Shown piece after piece: positions 44,575 to 53,070 of a DNA stretch of 64,000 nucleotides; the first letter of the stretch is position 1, and each line of letters opens with the position of its first letter. The notes under the pieces were generated by a model. That model worked only from the letters and a program-made list of their open reading frames with translations. It was not told the origin of the DNA and ran no database searches. The stretch spans positions 463,009 through 527,008 of the forward strand of contig NZ_JAKWJP010000005.1 of assembly GCF_022761035.1 (NCBI RefSeq), in the 5' to 3' direction. The stretch comes from Microbacterium sp. SS28 (GTDB lineage: Bacteria; Actinomycetota; Actinomycetes; Actinomycetales; Microbacteriaceae). The translations under genes were made by a program, and so were the position numbers.

Positions 44575-45375
44575 TCAGGCACTCGTCGTTCTATGGTGTT
44601 CGGCAGACTTTCGCCGCTGGCGTTCTGCCTCTGCGACTGCTGCCTCGGCGGGACTGGGTGCCGAGCCGCCGAGATGGGCTGGCTGCCACCACTGGCCCTC
44701 GCCCGAGCGCGGATAATTCGCCTGTGCTTCGTCCAGGAGAACCTGCAACTCCGCACGGAGCACAGCTGTCTTCGCTGCGGGATCGTCCGACGGACTCACT
44801 TCCATCGGGACGCCTACCGCGACGCGGATCGGGGCTTTGAAGGCCTCGCGCAGCCGGGCTCGATGATTCTTCGTTCGCAGGAACTGCCCACCCCAGACCA
44901 CGACAGGGATCACGGGCACGCCCGCAGCAGCAGCCATCCGTGCCGCGCCCTTCTTGAGCTCGCGCACGGTGAACGAGGCGCTCACACCTGCTTCAGGGAA
45001 AACCCCGACGAGTTCCCCTGCCTGCAGCGCCCGAACCGCGTCGGTGTATGCGTCGCGGCCGGCCGCCATATCCACCGGGATGTGCCGCATCTGCCGCAGA
45101 AGCCAGCCGATCAGGGGTTTGTCGGCGGCCCGCCTGGTCACCATGAACCGGATCCGGCGTCGGGTCCGCAACCAGGTGACCCACTCGACCAACGCGAAGT
45201 CCATGTAGCCGAAGTGGGTGATCGCCAACACCGCCGGACCCGACGCGGGAATCGACTCCACTCCCGAAATCATGGGACGCAGCTGGAGGATCCCGCCGAA
45301 GAAGAGCCGCCCGACACCGACCGCCATCGAGTAGATCGGCTCATGGCGTCGCTTCGGATCGGTCACTTCACCCAT
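44575..45375 (-). CDS. 1-acylglycerol-3-phosphate acyltransferase-like (PlsC family)
   Basis: 266 residues. HFGYMD (about 73) is the HX4D catalytic motif and VFPEAGVS (about 125) is the F-P-E-G motif 3 with a G-to-A change after E. PVIPVVVWGGQ is motif 4. It makes phosphatidic acid or a related glycolipid in the membrane. No strong Shine-Dalgarno; start 45375 (MGEVTDPKRR) fits the conserved part. Confidence 0.87.
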   Translation of the reverse strand: MGEVTDPKRRHEPIYSMAVGVGRLFFGGILQLRPMISGVESIPASGPAVLAITHFGYMDFALVEWVTWLRTRRRIRFMVTRRAADKPLIGWLLRQMRHIPVDMAAGRDAYTDAVRALQAGELVGVFPEAGVSASFTVRELKKGAARMAAAAGVPVIPVVVWGGQFLRTKNHRARLREAFKAPIRVAVGVPMEVSPSDDPAAKTAVLRAELQVLLDEAQANYPRSGEGQWWQPAHLGGSAPSPAEAAVAEAERQRRKSAEHHRTTSA

Positions 45376-45505
45376 CCCCCGAGTATTTCGTGTCCGCCCA
45401 CCAACGAACAGAGGCACTGCGCTCTGGTCACGCCCGTACGCGCAGTCGGACGCACACCCGAATGCGCGACATCACCGGACGGCAAGCATCTCGACGAGTC
45501 CCGTC

Positions 45506-46258
45506 TCATGGGTGGCCGGGGCCGTGGCCGGGGGTGTTCGCCTTTGCGGTGCGGAGGAACGCCCGGCTGAGGAGGGCAAGCCACAGCGCGGTGGGGATCA
45601 GTGACAGCATCGCGATGACCAGTCCGGTCTGGCCCAGATTTGCGGGGACGACCATGGTGAGTCCGGTGATGACCCCGACGGTGCCCGGCAAGAGCCCGAA
45701 AACCCGGTGTCTGATCATGGCGACCGAGAAGATCAGGGTGCTGAGGGCGCCGAGGAGGTAGCTGAGACCGAACGTACCGCCGTTGTAGAGCGTGAGCAGT
45801 GTCTGGCCGGAGGCGACCAGCGCCGCTTGCTCCGCTGCGGTGGTGGCTGACCCGTGCTGGCCGCTGAGGAGCCACATCGAAAACGTCGCCTCGCGGGAGA
45901 CCAGGAACAGCACCACACTGAATAGCCCGAAGACTGTGGCCAACAGCGCCGAGGTGACTGATGCGCGGCGAATGACCGCGAACAATGCCAGATAGAACGG
46001 GACCATCGCGAGGTAGTCGATCGTCAGGAGGAGGTCGAGATCCAGCACGCCGAGCAGAGGGTTTCGCTGGAAGAGGTCGAAGTAAGCGAGGACGGTCTGA
46101 GGTGGGGGGCTGAGGATGAACACGAGCGCCTGAATCGGGATCATGATCAGCACGAACATCGCCGCACCAGCACCGAGGAGAACCAACGGTCGCCACTGCG
46201 GGTCGACACTGATGGATGGTGAAGCCTCCACGGGTGCTTCGGTAATCATGAGCGCCAT
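45506..46258 (-). CDS. DUF4386-like membrane protein
   Basis: 250 residues with about seven hydrophobic helices. LLTIDYLAMVPFYLALFAV (about 90) and GQTLLTLYNGGTFGLSYLLGAL (about 155) match the DUF4386 pattern. Function unknown. Starts at 46258 or 46249 are both possible. Confidence 0.75.
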   Translation of the reverse strand: MALMITEAPVEASPSISVDPQWRPLVLLGAGAAMFVLIMIPIQALVFILSPPPQTVLAYFDLFQRNPLLGVLDLDLLLTIDYLAMVPFYLALFAVIRRASVTSALLATVFGLFSVVLFLVSREATFSMWLLSGQHGSATTAAEQAALVASGQTLLTLYNGGTFGLSYLLGALSTLIFSVAMIRHRVFGLLPGTVGVITGLTMVVPANLGQTGLVIAMLSLIPTALWLALLSRAFLRTAKANTPGHGPGHP

Positions 46259-46453
46259 CTCGGTCCGCAGACGGCCGGACTGTCGCCCACGAGTTCCATT
46301 CAAAAGCTGACGGTGCGTTCGCGGCAGGGTCGAAGGTCCCGCCTCCTGCGGACTCGCCCCGTCAGCGGCAGGCGCGCGGGCGACGCCCGAAGCGGATCCC
46401 TTTACGCGCTGTGCCCGGACGCCATCCCTCTACGGGGAGGACGGACGGATGCG

Positions 46454-47119
46454 CTAACGCTCGCGTAGCACGGGGCTCTCGTCGGCGACCCGACGCTCCA
46501 AGCCCTCCAGCAGCAGCTCCAACCCGTAGTCGAACTCGTCCGCGAATGCGTAACCGCCATCGCGGAACAGCTCGGCGCGGGAGCGCGCAATGTGCGGATA
46601 CAGCTCCGCCGACGCGGCAACCTGGACGGCGAATGCCTCCTCGGCGCCGTCCCCCGGTTCGAACGGCAAGCTCGTCTCGGTCAGCGCGAACCCGTACACG
46701 TAGGCGTCGATCGCCGAGAATGCGTGTGTTGCGAGCGCGGCGCTGAAGCCCTCGGCCATGAGCACGCCAATCAGCCGGTCGTGGTGCTGCAGCAGCGCTG
46801 GGCCGGGGTTCTGGCGCACCATCATCCCGAGCGCCCACGGATGAGCGGTGAGCACCGACCGTGCCGATCGTGCCCGGCCGGTCAGCGCCTCACGCCAGGT
46901 ATCGCCGACCTCGGGCAGCTCGATCCTCTCGAATACCCAGTCGACGAGGTCGTCGAGCAGCGCCTCCTTGCTTGGGACGTGGTGGTAGAGCGACATCGCC
47001 TCAACGCCGAGCACCTTCGCGACACTGCGCATGCTCACGGCGGCGACACCTGCCCGGTCGGCGACGGCGGCGGCCGCGGCCATGATCCTCTCCCTGCTCA
47101 GTGGTTCGCGCCGCGTCAT
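46454..47119 (-). CDS. TetR-family transcriptional regulator (TetR_C_1 type)
   Basis: 221 residues: N-terminal HTH (RERIMAAAAAVADRAGVAAVSMRSVAKVLGVEAMSLYHHVPSKEALLDDLVD) and a C-terminal ligand domain with RSARSVLTAHPWALGMM and AFSAIDAYVYGFALTE, the tetracycline-repressor-like subtype. Divergent from the DUF6326 gene, with operator-like repeats between. It presumably represses that gene and itself. Confidence 0.9.
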   Translation of the reverse strand: MTRREPLSRERIMAAAAAVADRAGVAAVSMRSVAKVLGVEAMSLYHHVPSKEALLDDLVDWVFERIELPEVGDTWREALTGRARSARSVLTAHPWALGMMVRQNPGPALLQHHDRLIGVLMAEGFSAALATHAFSAIDAYVYGFALTETSLPFEPGDGAEEAFAVQVAASAELYPHIARSRAELFRDGGYAFADEFDYGLELLLEGLERRVADESPVLRER

Positions 47120-47136
47120 TTTCCCATCCTTGCGCA

Positions 47137-47182
47137 CTTACATCCGTAAGGCTACGCTTGGGACTGGACTTACAACTGTAAG
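47137..47182. promoter_or_regulatory. Two operator-like inverted repeats, probable TetR sites
   Basis: CTTACAACTGTAAG (47169-47182; arms CTTACA/TGTAAG) and CTTACATCCGTAAG (47137-47150; arms CTTAC/GTAAG), centres 32 bp apart, in the divergent intergenic region. Spacing by about three helical turns puts both sites on one DNA face. Confidence 0.65.
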
Positions 47183-47219
47183 GCCCGACTCCAACGAATC
47201 AAGCCCAAGGAGCATTGTG

Positions 47220-47744
47220 ATGAGAACGCCTCAATCCCACACCGCACTAGGGAATCCGCCGTCCCAGAGCACGCTGGAAAATCGGCGCATGCCCGTGCAG
47301 GCCAAGCTCGCCGCCGCATGGACCAGCTTCATGTTCCTCTACGTCTACGTCGACTTCTTCAACCTGTACAAGCCCGGCGTTGTCGACGGCATCCTGAATG
47401 GCCTCGTCTGGAGGTTCGACGTCAGCTCGACGTTGTTGACCATCATGCTCGCGTCCGTGGCGATCCCCGCCCTGATGGTGATGCTGTCCATGACGCTCCC
47501 CGGCCGGGTGAACCGCGCCACGAACCTCGTCGTGGCATCGCTCTACATCCCCTACTCGGTGTTCAACGCGGCAGGGGCGACCTGGGAGTGGGCCTTCTTC
47601 TACGGCCTCTCGATCGGAATCGAGGTGCTGATCCTGGCCTTCATCCTGCGCTCCGCCTGGACCTGGCCACGCCGCACCGCATCGCCGACGACCCTGGCAG
47701 CCAGCCTCGACAGCGGGCCACTCCGCACGCCGCAGCAGGCCTGA
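47220..47744 (+). CDS. DUF6326 family membrane protein
   Basis: 174 residues with four helices. The segment RRMPVQAKLAAAWTSFMFLY followed by VYVDFFNLYKPG is the family's opening, and YSVFNAAGATWEWAFFYG follows in the third loop. Often found next to TetR regulators. AAGGAG is 8 nt before ATG 47220. Function unknown. Confidence 0.8.
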   Translation: MRTPQSHTALGNPPSQSTLENRRMPVQAKLAAAWTSFMFLYVYVDFFNLYKPGVVDGILNGLVWRFDVSSTLLTIMLASVAIPALMVMLSMTLPGRVNRATNLVVASLYIPYSVFNAAGATWEWAFFYGLSIGIEVLILAFILRSAWTWPRRTASPTTLAASLDSGPLRTPQQA

Positions 47745-47765
47745 CTTCCCGCCCCGCGCCCGACC

Positions 47766-48010
47766 ATCCTTCGGGGGTCCTCGGCCCGAACGGCGCCGGC
47801 AAGTCCACGACAATGCGCATGATCATGGGACTGGACCGGCCGACGTCGTCAGCGAGGTCATCGAAATGACCGGCCTGGCCAGGGTCGCGACCAAGCGCGT
47901 CGGAGGGTTCTCCCTCGGCATCGGCCAGCGCCTGGGCATCGCCGCCACCCTCCTAGGCGACCCCAGGACGCTCATTCCCGCCGAGCCGGTCAACGGCTCG
48001 ACCCCAAGGG
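47766..48010 (+). pseudogene. Decayed ABC transporter ATPase gene
   Basis: GVLGPNGAGKSTTMRMIMGL (Walker A) appears in one frame, the text then jumps to VIEMTGLARVATKRVGGFSL with G-I-G-Q-R-L-G-I in another frame, and ends with PAEPVNGSTP in place of LDEPVNGLDP (Walker B lost). About 60-70 residues between Walker A and the signature are missing. It follows the DUF6326 gene by about 22 bp. Not functional. Confidence 0.75.
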
Positions 48011-48168
48011 GCGCTGAAAAGCGGGTCCAGTCGGCGTTCAGCTCAGCACATGCCTCGGCGACTCGCCCTCCGAACTCGTCGCGCATCACGCCCTCCGGCA
48101 GGTCGGGGAAGATGGACGCAAATCGCTCGAGTCGGATCCCTCTGCGGGCTGGTCCGTTCGACGGGCGC

Positions 48169-48546
48169 CTAGGCCGATGTGGAAGCGGCAGGTGTGTCCT
48201 GACTGAATGTGTTCCACCAGCGACCTTCGCGCTGGACCCACAGCGAGCTGATGAACATCACCTCTGCGGTGCTCTTGCTCGGCTGTCTGTACTCGGCGCG
48301 ATAGCACAGCAACGCGGCGTCCGCGGAAACGTCGATCAGTCTCGCGTCCGTGATGGCGTACGAAGCGATGCTGGGCCCATCAGCCAGGTCGTCGGTGTGG
48401 TCGGCCCGGTTGGCGAAGCCAGTCGGAAACACCCCGATGAAGTCCTCCGAAAGCAGGGCGCGATCAGCATCCGCGTCCCCGCGGACCAGCGCATCCCAGA
48501 CCGCCGACTCCAGATCGACGAAGAATGTCGTGCCACGATCGTGCAT
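48169..48546 (-). CDS. SnoaL/NTF2-like (DUF4440-type) protein
   Basis: 125 residues: VDLESAVWDALVRGDADADRALLSEDFIGVFPTGF, then YAITDARLIDVSADAALLCYRAEYR and WVQREGRWWNTFSQDTPA, the NTF2-fold pattern of DUF4440. Ligand or enzyme unknown. GATAGT (48553-48558) is 6 nt before the ATG. Confidence 0.82.
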   Translation of the reverse strand: MHDRGTTFFVDLESAVWDALVRGDADADRALLSEDFIGVFPTGFANRADHTDDLADGPSIASYAITDARLIDVSADAALLCYRAEYRQPSKSTAEVMFISSLWVQREGRWWNTFSQDTPAASTSA

Positions 48547-48576
48547 CCAGTCACTATCGCAGGCTCTTCATTCGAG

Positions 48577-48605
48577 CAGGTCGGCGCGGGCAAACCCGCG
48601 ACCTG
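48577..48605 (-). terminator. Hairpin after the methyltransferase gene
   Basis: CAGGT (48577-48581) with ACCTG (48601-48605) and CGCGGG (48585-48590) with CCCGCG (48595-48600) around CAAA; one 3-nt bulge. It lies between the methyltransferase stop and the SnoaL-like start and may stop the minus-strand transcript. Confidence 0.4.
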
Positions 48606-48724
48606 GCACGCACGCCATCCCCTTGCGTGCACCTCTCAAGAGGGGCGCGGTCCATGCGGGTTTCCTCTCGGGATCGGCCGCGAAGCGTCGTACGCGGCAC
48701 GGTCGGCATACCTCCGGTGGTGTC

Positions 48725-49390
48725 CTACGCCTGTGCGATGCCGGCGATGTGGGTGTTGAACGGGAGGAACGGGGTGTGCACGCGGTACCGGTCGATCGTG
48801 ATGCTTCGGAAGCCCGCACTGCGCAGGGAGCGCTCGAGGTCTCGCTCGCATGAGCAGCCCTCGAAGATCCAGGCCCACGGGCGGCGGAGGATGCGTTGTG
48901 CGGCGCGGGTCATGGTGCCGGGTGGGGCAGCCACATGCTCAAGGAATCGGAACGTGCCACCCGGGCGGAGGATGCGTCGCACCTCGGTCAGCACGGCATC
49001 CGGATCCTGCACGGAGCAGAGCACCAGGGAGGAGATCACGGCGTCCGCACAGTCGTCGGGCAGACCGGTCTGCTCGGCCATGAACTCCCAAAGGTCGAGA
49101 CGCACACCGTGCTGGCGTGCAGCCGCCGTCAGAGGGCGGTGCATGTGCCGGTTGGGCTCGATAGCCACGAGCGTGCTGGCGACGGGGAGGTACCGCAGGT
49201 TCGCGCCGACGCCCGGCCCGATCTCGACGACCTGGCGGGGAAGCCCGTTGAACAGATGTTGTTTGATGCTGCGCAGCTTCCGCTCGATGTACGGGTCCAT
49301 CACTCGGAAGAACGCCGCGTTGAGCGGGCCGCGCACCGCGTGCTGCTCGAAGCCCATCTCCAACGGCGGGGCAGTAGTGGTGCCGCTCAT
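48725..49390 (-). CDS. Class I SAM-dependent methyltransferase
   Basis: 221 residues: SAM motif I VVEIGPGVGANLRYL (about 54), LVAIEPNRHMHRPL (motif II), and SSLVLCSVQDPDAVLTEVRRILRPGGTFRFLEH (about 120-150), close to the UbiE/phosphatidylethanolamine N-methyltransferase type. AGGAGGAG precedes the ATG. Substrate unknown. Confidence 0.88.
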   Translation of the reverse strand: MSGTTTAPPLEMGFEQHAVRGPLNAAFFRVMDPYIERKLRSIKQHLFNGLPRQVVEIGPGVGANLRYLPVASTLVAIEPNRHMHRPLTAAARQHGVRLDLWEFMAEQTGLPDDCADAVISSLVLCSVQDPDAVLTEVRRILRPGGTFRFLEHVAAPPGTMTRAAQRILRRPWAWIFEGCSCERDLERSLRSAGFRSITIDRYRVHTPFLPFNTHIAGIAQA

Positions 49391-49465
49391 GTCTCCTCCT
49401 GGGAGGCTCGTTTCGTTGACACCAGCGTCGTCCGCCCCGTACGCCGATTCAGGCGTGGAACTACC

Positions 49466-50497
49466 TCACTTCAGCGGTCCTGACCGGTTTTTCTGCGCGG
49501 CGTACCAGGCGGCGATCTGGGCTCGCGATGTGAACCCGAGGCGCACTCGTATCCGTTCGACGTGGCCTTCGGCCGACCGTTCGTCGATCCCCAGACGGCG
49601 GGCGATCTCGCGGTTCGTGCAACCGTCACCGACCAGCGCGGCAACCTGGGTCTGCCGGGGTGTCAGCGTGCGCGCACCGCGGCGCAGACTCCGCAACCCC
49701 AGGAACCGGCGGATGGGCGCAACGAGACTGTCCGCGTCCCCCACGTACGGTAGGTGCGAACGCCCGGGCAGTACGACCAGCTGCGCATGTGGGATGCCGC
49801 GGGCCAGAGCGGCCGCCTGCGCGACAGGAGCGGCACGGTCGCCGGCACGATGGAGAACCAACGTCGGAGTGCGAACCTCGGGAAGGAGATCACTGATGTC
49901 CAGGTCATAGCTCATGGCGAGCAGGGAACGGGCGGTCGCCGCGGTCGACGACGCCCGTTGGTACCGGCCGAACTCCTCCCGCGCCGCGGGGCTCGCATCA
50001 GGGGCGAAGATGTCGGTCAACACGTCTGAGCCGAGCCCCCAATGCGACTCGACCAGCCCGAGCAGATGCGCACGCACACTCGGTGTGGAGATCATCGCAC
50101 CGGATACCCAGCCGCCGTAGAGCACCAGCCGCCGGACGGTTTCGGGATGCGCCGCGGCCCACGCGACCGCGACGAGGGCACCCATCGACGCGCCGATCAG
50201 GTCGAACTTGTCCGGGCCGAGTGTCTCGCCGACCCGCGCGAGCTGCTCCAATTCATAGTCCATGGAAGGCGGTCGGCCCGTTTGTGGAGACAACCCACAG
50301 CCGGCACGGTCATACCTCACCAGCCTGCAGCCCACCGCGAGACTCTCGTAGAAGGCCCTGACTTCGGGCAGCTCCCAGTCGAGATCCAGATGACTGAGCC
50401 ACCCGTTCACGTAGAGCAACGAGCGCCCGGCGCCAACCGAGGCGCACGCCACCTCGCTCCCATGCGTCGTGGGCAGCCGACGGATGCGTTGCTGCAC
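49466..50497 (-). CDS. Alpha/beta hydrolase fused to LuxR-type HTH
   Basis: 343 residues. An N-terminal alpha/beta-hydrolase domain (about 1-265) has VRYDRAGCGLSPQTG, the nucleophile elbow LIGASMGALVA (Ser) and LPGRSHLPYVGD (His). The last 65 residues are a LuxR/GerE HTH (LTPRQTQVAALVGDGCTNREIARRLGIDERSAEGHVERIRVRLGF). The hydrolase may act as a ligand sensor. Start GTG 50497 with CATACT 6 nt upstream; an earlier start would add a low-complexity region. Confidence 0.85.
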   Translation of the reverse strand: MQQRIRRLPTTHGSEVACASVGAGRSLLYVNGWLSHLDLDWELPEVRAFYESLAVGCRLVRYDRAGCGLSPQTGRPPSMDYELEQLARVGETLGPDKFDLIGASMGALVAVAWAAAHPETVRRLVLYGGWVSGAMISTPSVRAHLLGLVESHWGLGSDVLTDIFAPDASPAAREEFGRYQRASSTAATARSLLAMSYDLDISDLLPEVRTPTLVLHRAGDRAAPVAQAAALARGIPHAQLVVLPGRSHLPYVGDADSLVAPIRRFLGLRSLRRGARTLTPRQTQVAALVGDGCTNREIARRLGIDERSAEGHVERIRVRLGFTSRAQIAAWYAAQKNRSGPLK

Positions 50498-51078
50498 ATC
50501 CCCAGTATGACCAACCGGCTCACCGCGGCGTCGAGATCCAGCGCCCGGCGTAGGGGCAGGTTCGAAGCTGACGCGCAGGAACGATCCCTGTGCGGGCGTC
50601 GAACGCGCGTCGCACGTCGGGGACGAGACTGGACCGCACGGCACTGATCCTCTCAAGCAGCAGGTCGCTCAGGTCGCGGGTCGGAGTTCACCTCAACTTC
50701 GCTCTCCGTGCCCACAGTTTCTGCGTGAACGTCAGGATGCCGCAAACGGACAGGTCGGGCGTAGAGCCGCACCCTGCTGGTTGTCGGCAAGCGCTGGATG
50801 GCGCTCGGTCAACCGTCGAACTCGAGCCCGTCGATAATCGGCTGCACTTGCGAGCGAAAGTCATCCGCGCTTCGCTGCATCCTGACGTTCGTCGTCTCGA
50901 GCGTGACATTGCCGTTGTGCCAGCCCAGGAGAGCGAGTCGGACGTCGACTTCGGGGAGGATCACGTGGTGCACGCCAGGGCCGGGGCTCGAGTCTCATTC
51001 CCGATCCTGTGGAGTGCATGCCCAACCCGCCCGATGACCCCGCCGCGCGCTGACATCGGATGGTGGCAGGCTGGAGCG
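50498..51078. other. 581-bp region with only a short ORF
   Basis: No full-size gene. It holds a 54-codon minus-strand frame at 50809-50973 (described separately) and a stretch (about 50660-50780) with open but unmatched frames on both strands. No inverted-repeat ends or transposase motifs were seen. Confidence 0.45.
50809..50973 (-). CDS. Short ORF (54 aa), small protein or gene fragment
   Basis: Begins VHHVILPEVDVRLALLGWHN, then NVTLETTNVRM and ends DGLEFDG. Balanced protein-like composition with alternating polar and hydrophobic residues and few repeats. No Shine-Dalgarno at either possible GTG (50973, 50964). It could be a complete small gene or the tail of a lost gene. Confidence 0.4.
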   Translation of the reverse strand: MHHVILPEVDVRLALLGWHNGNVTLETTNVRMQRSADDFRSQVQPIIDGLEFDG

Positions 51079-51723
51079 ATGCACAGCGAATCCGGCGCAG
51101 GTCTGACGCCCTCCGTGTTCTGGGAGGAGCGCTACTCGAGCGCTGACCGCGTGTGGTCTGGCACCGCCAACCGCACCTTCGTCGACGTCGTGTCGCCCCT
51201 CGCGCCCGGACTCGCCCTGGATCTCGGATGCGGCGAGGGAGCCGACGTGATCTGGATGGCCGAGCACGGATGGCAGGCGACCGGGATCGACATCTCGTCG
51301 ACGGCGGTCGCGCGGGCCCGCGAGGCAGCATCCGCTCGCGGACTCGCCGATGGACGAGCGACTTTCGAGGCCGCAGATCTCGCCACCTGGCGGAGTGCGA
51401 CCGAGTACGACCTGATCACGGCATCCTTCCTGCAGTCCCCGGTCGCGCTGCCGCGCGCGGAGATCCTCCGCGAGGTCGCCGCGAGCGTTGCCCCCGGCGG
51501 GCACCTCCTCGTCATCGGCCATGCCGCGCCCCCGCCGTGGTCGGCGCATCGCGACCACCACGCGAACCTTCCGACTCCCGAAGACGAGGTCGCCGCTCTC
51601 GCGCTGGACGAAGGCGAATGGATGCTGCGCCTCGCAGAGACCCGCCCCCGCGAGTCTCTCGGACCCGACGGCACGCCGGCCGTGCTCGACGACACCGTGG
51701 TCCTGATGCGCCGGCGCGGCTGA
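51079..51723 (+). CDS. Class I SAM-dependent methyltransferase (TehB/TPMT-like)
   Basis: 214 residues. FWEERYSSADRVWSGTANRTFVDVV opens like TehB-type enzymes, with SAM motif I ALDLGCGEGADVIWMAEHGW (about 48) and GIDISSTAVARAREAA (about 70), then LITASFLQSPV and SVAPGGHLLVIGH. Probably methylates a small toxic compound or thiol; the substrate is not known. Confidence 0.87.
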   Translation: MHSESGAGLTPSVFWEERYSSADRVWSGTANRTFVDVVSPLAPGLALDLGCGEGADVIWMAEHGWQATGIDISSTAVARAREAASARGLADGRATFEAADLATWRSATEYDLITASFLQSPVALPRAEILREVAASVAPGGHLLVIGHAAPPPWSAHRDHHANLPTPEDEVAALALDEGEWMLRLAETRPRESLGPDGTPAVLDDTVVLMRRRG

Positions 51724-51920
51724 TCCGGCCGGCCCTCGCTCGAAGCCACGCGCCCCAGCCCTCGCCGAACCTCGTATGCCTACCTGCGACCGAAGCCGGA
51801 GGCGGTGACCTCCAACGCAAAGCGAGCGATCGCGTGAATGCTGGGGGTGGACCGTAGATGATCCTCGAGCGGGCGCTGGCTCGTGCGCGCGACGACGCGC
51901 GGACGGGAGATCGTGCTACG

Positions 51921-52490
51921 TCACGTCGTTGTCCGCGTGGGCCGGTAGCGAAGGGCGGCAGCCCCGGACCGGAACTCGCGGCGATCCACGAGTTTGAGCT
52001 GGATGCGCTCACGCAGCCCGGCGAGCATCGTCGGCCCGTGCCCGGCGAGGATCGGCTGCACAACGAACACGTACTCGTCTATCAGCCCCAGATCCGCCAA
52101 TGCGAGCGGGAGCGTCACCCCGCCCACGGACAGGTCGCCGCCCGGCTGCCGCTTGAGCTGCTGAACCGCTTGCCCCAGGTCGCCTCGCACTAGTTCGGCG
52201 TTCCAATCGACCTCGCTCAGCGTGCTGGAAACGACGTACTTCTTCGTCCGGTCGATGGCCTCGGCGAAGGGGATCTCCCACTCGCGCATCCAGTCCGGCC
52301 AGGTGTCGGTGCCAGGGCGCCGCCACGCCGACTCCATCATCTGGTAGGTCGCCCGGCCGTAGAGCAGGGCATCGGATCGCTCCATCTCCGCGGTCCAGTA
52401 GCGCATCGACTCCTCATTGGGGGCGAGTCCTGCCTCGTGATGGACGCAGCCGTCGAGTGTGACATTGATGGAGTATCTGAGCGTTCTCAT
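51921..52490 (-). CDS. RibD/dihydrofolate-reductase-like family protein
   Basis: 189 residues: MRTLRYSINVTLDGCVHHEAG (start of the fold), LLYGRATYQMMESAW (about 45), KKYVVSSTLSEVDWNAELV (about 85), and QPGGDLSVGGVTLPLALADLGLIDEY (about 120-145). NADPH-dependent reductase of unknown substrate. GGAG is 8 nt before ATG 52490. The ATG overlaps the TGA of the VOC remnant (ATGA). Confidence 0.85.
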   Translation of the reverse strand: MRTLRYSINVTLDGCVHHEAGLAPNEESMRYWTAEMERSDALLYGRATYQMMESAWRRPGTDTWPDWMREWEIPFAEAIDRTKKYVVSSTLSEVDWNAELVRGDLGQAVQQLKRQPGGDLSVGGVTLPLALADLGLIDEYVFVVQPILAGHGPTMLAGLRERIQLKLVDRREFRSGAAALRYRPTRTTT

Positions 52491-52590
52491 CTTGCGGCTC
52501 CGATCAGGACGAGTTGGGTGCCGTCCGGATCGATCAGGTAATCCGTACGGAGTCCCCAGGGCTGCAGGTGAACCGGAGCGATCGACGGCG
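52487..52590 (-). pseudogene. C-terminal remnant of a VOC (glyoxalase-like) gene
   Basis: Reads APVHLQPWGLRTDYLIDPDG, then TQLVLIGAAR and TGA, the typical last strand of a VOC protein (W-G-xR-x-x-x-DP-G-x-x-L). The TGA overlaps the reductase start by 4 bp, the signature of a former operon. The N-terminal part is gone, and the small membrane gene (stop at 52601) now sits upstream. Confidence 0.6.
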
Positions 52591-52600
52591 GGGGACGAGT

Positions 52601-52861
52601 TCAGCGCTCGAAGTACGAGCCTGAGTAACCGGAGGCGCGCAGGCGGGTGCGCTTCGGCATCCGGTCTGGCATGCCGGCGCGCTCCCACCGCGCGACATCC
52701 ATACCGCCGTGGCGGACCGCGAGTCGGATGAACCAGTACGCGGCCCAGACCCCGAGTGCGATGACCCCGAGCATGAGAAGGAACATAACCCCGGCCCCGC
52801 CGAGCGCAAGCCCGAACAGCGGCGTGAACGGGTCGGTGGGTTCGACCGGCACTGGCGTCAT
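52601..52861 (-). CDS. Small membrane protein
   Basis: 86 residues: a short polar start (MTPVPVEPTDPFTP), one or two hydrophobic helices (about 15-50: ALGGAGVMFLLMLGVIALGVWAAYWFI), then a basic tail. TAATGT (52869-52874) is 7 nt before the ATG. Function unknown. Confidence 0.6.
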   Translation of the reverse strand: MTPVPVEPTDPFTPLFGLALGGAGVMFLLMLGVIALGVWAAYWFIRLAVRHGGMDVARWERAGMPDRMPKRTRLRASGYSGSYFER

Positions 52862-53070
52862 GTCCACGACATTAGCCCGTGCATTTCGACTTCCCGCACT
52901 CACGACAGCCACGGGGATGGCAGCCGTCGATCGAGGCCAGCGCGTGGTGCGACAGAACTCGTGTCAGCTTCCTTATCCCGATTCCGTCCGTCGTCCGTTG
53001 ACGGATGCAATGAGGATCCTGGGATGGATAGATTGTGGGCGAACTCCCCAGAACGAGATCGATAGGTGTG

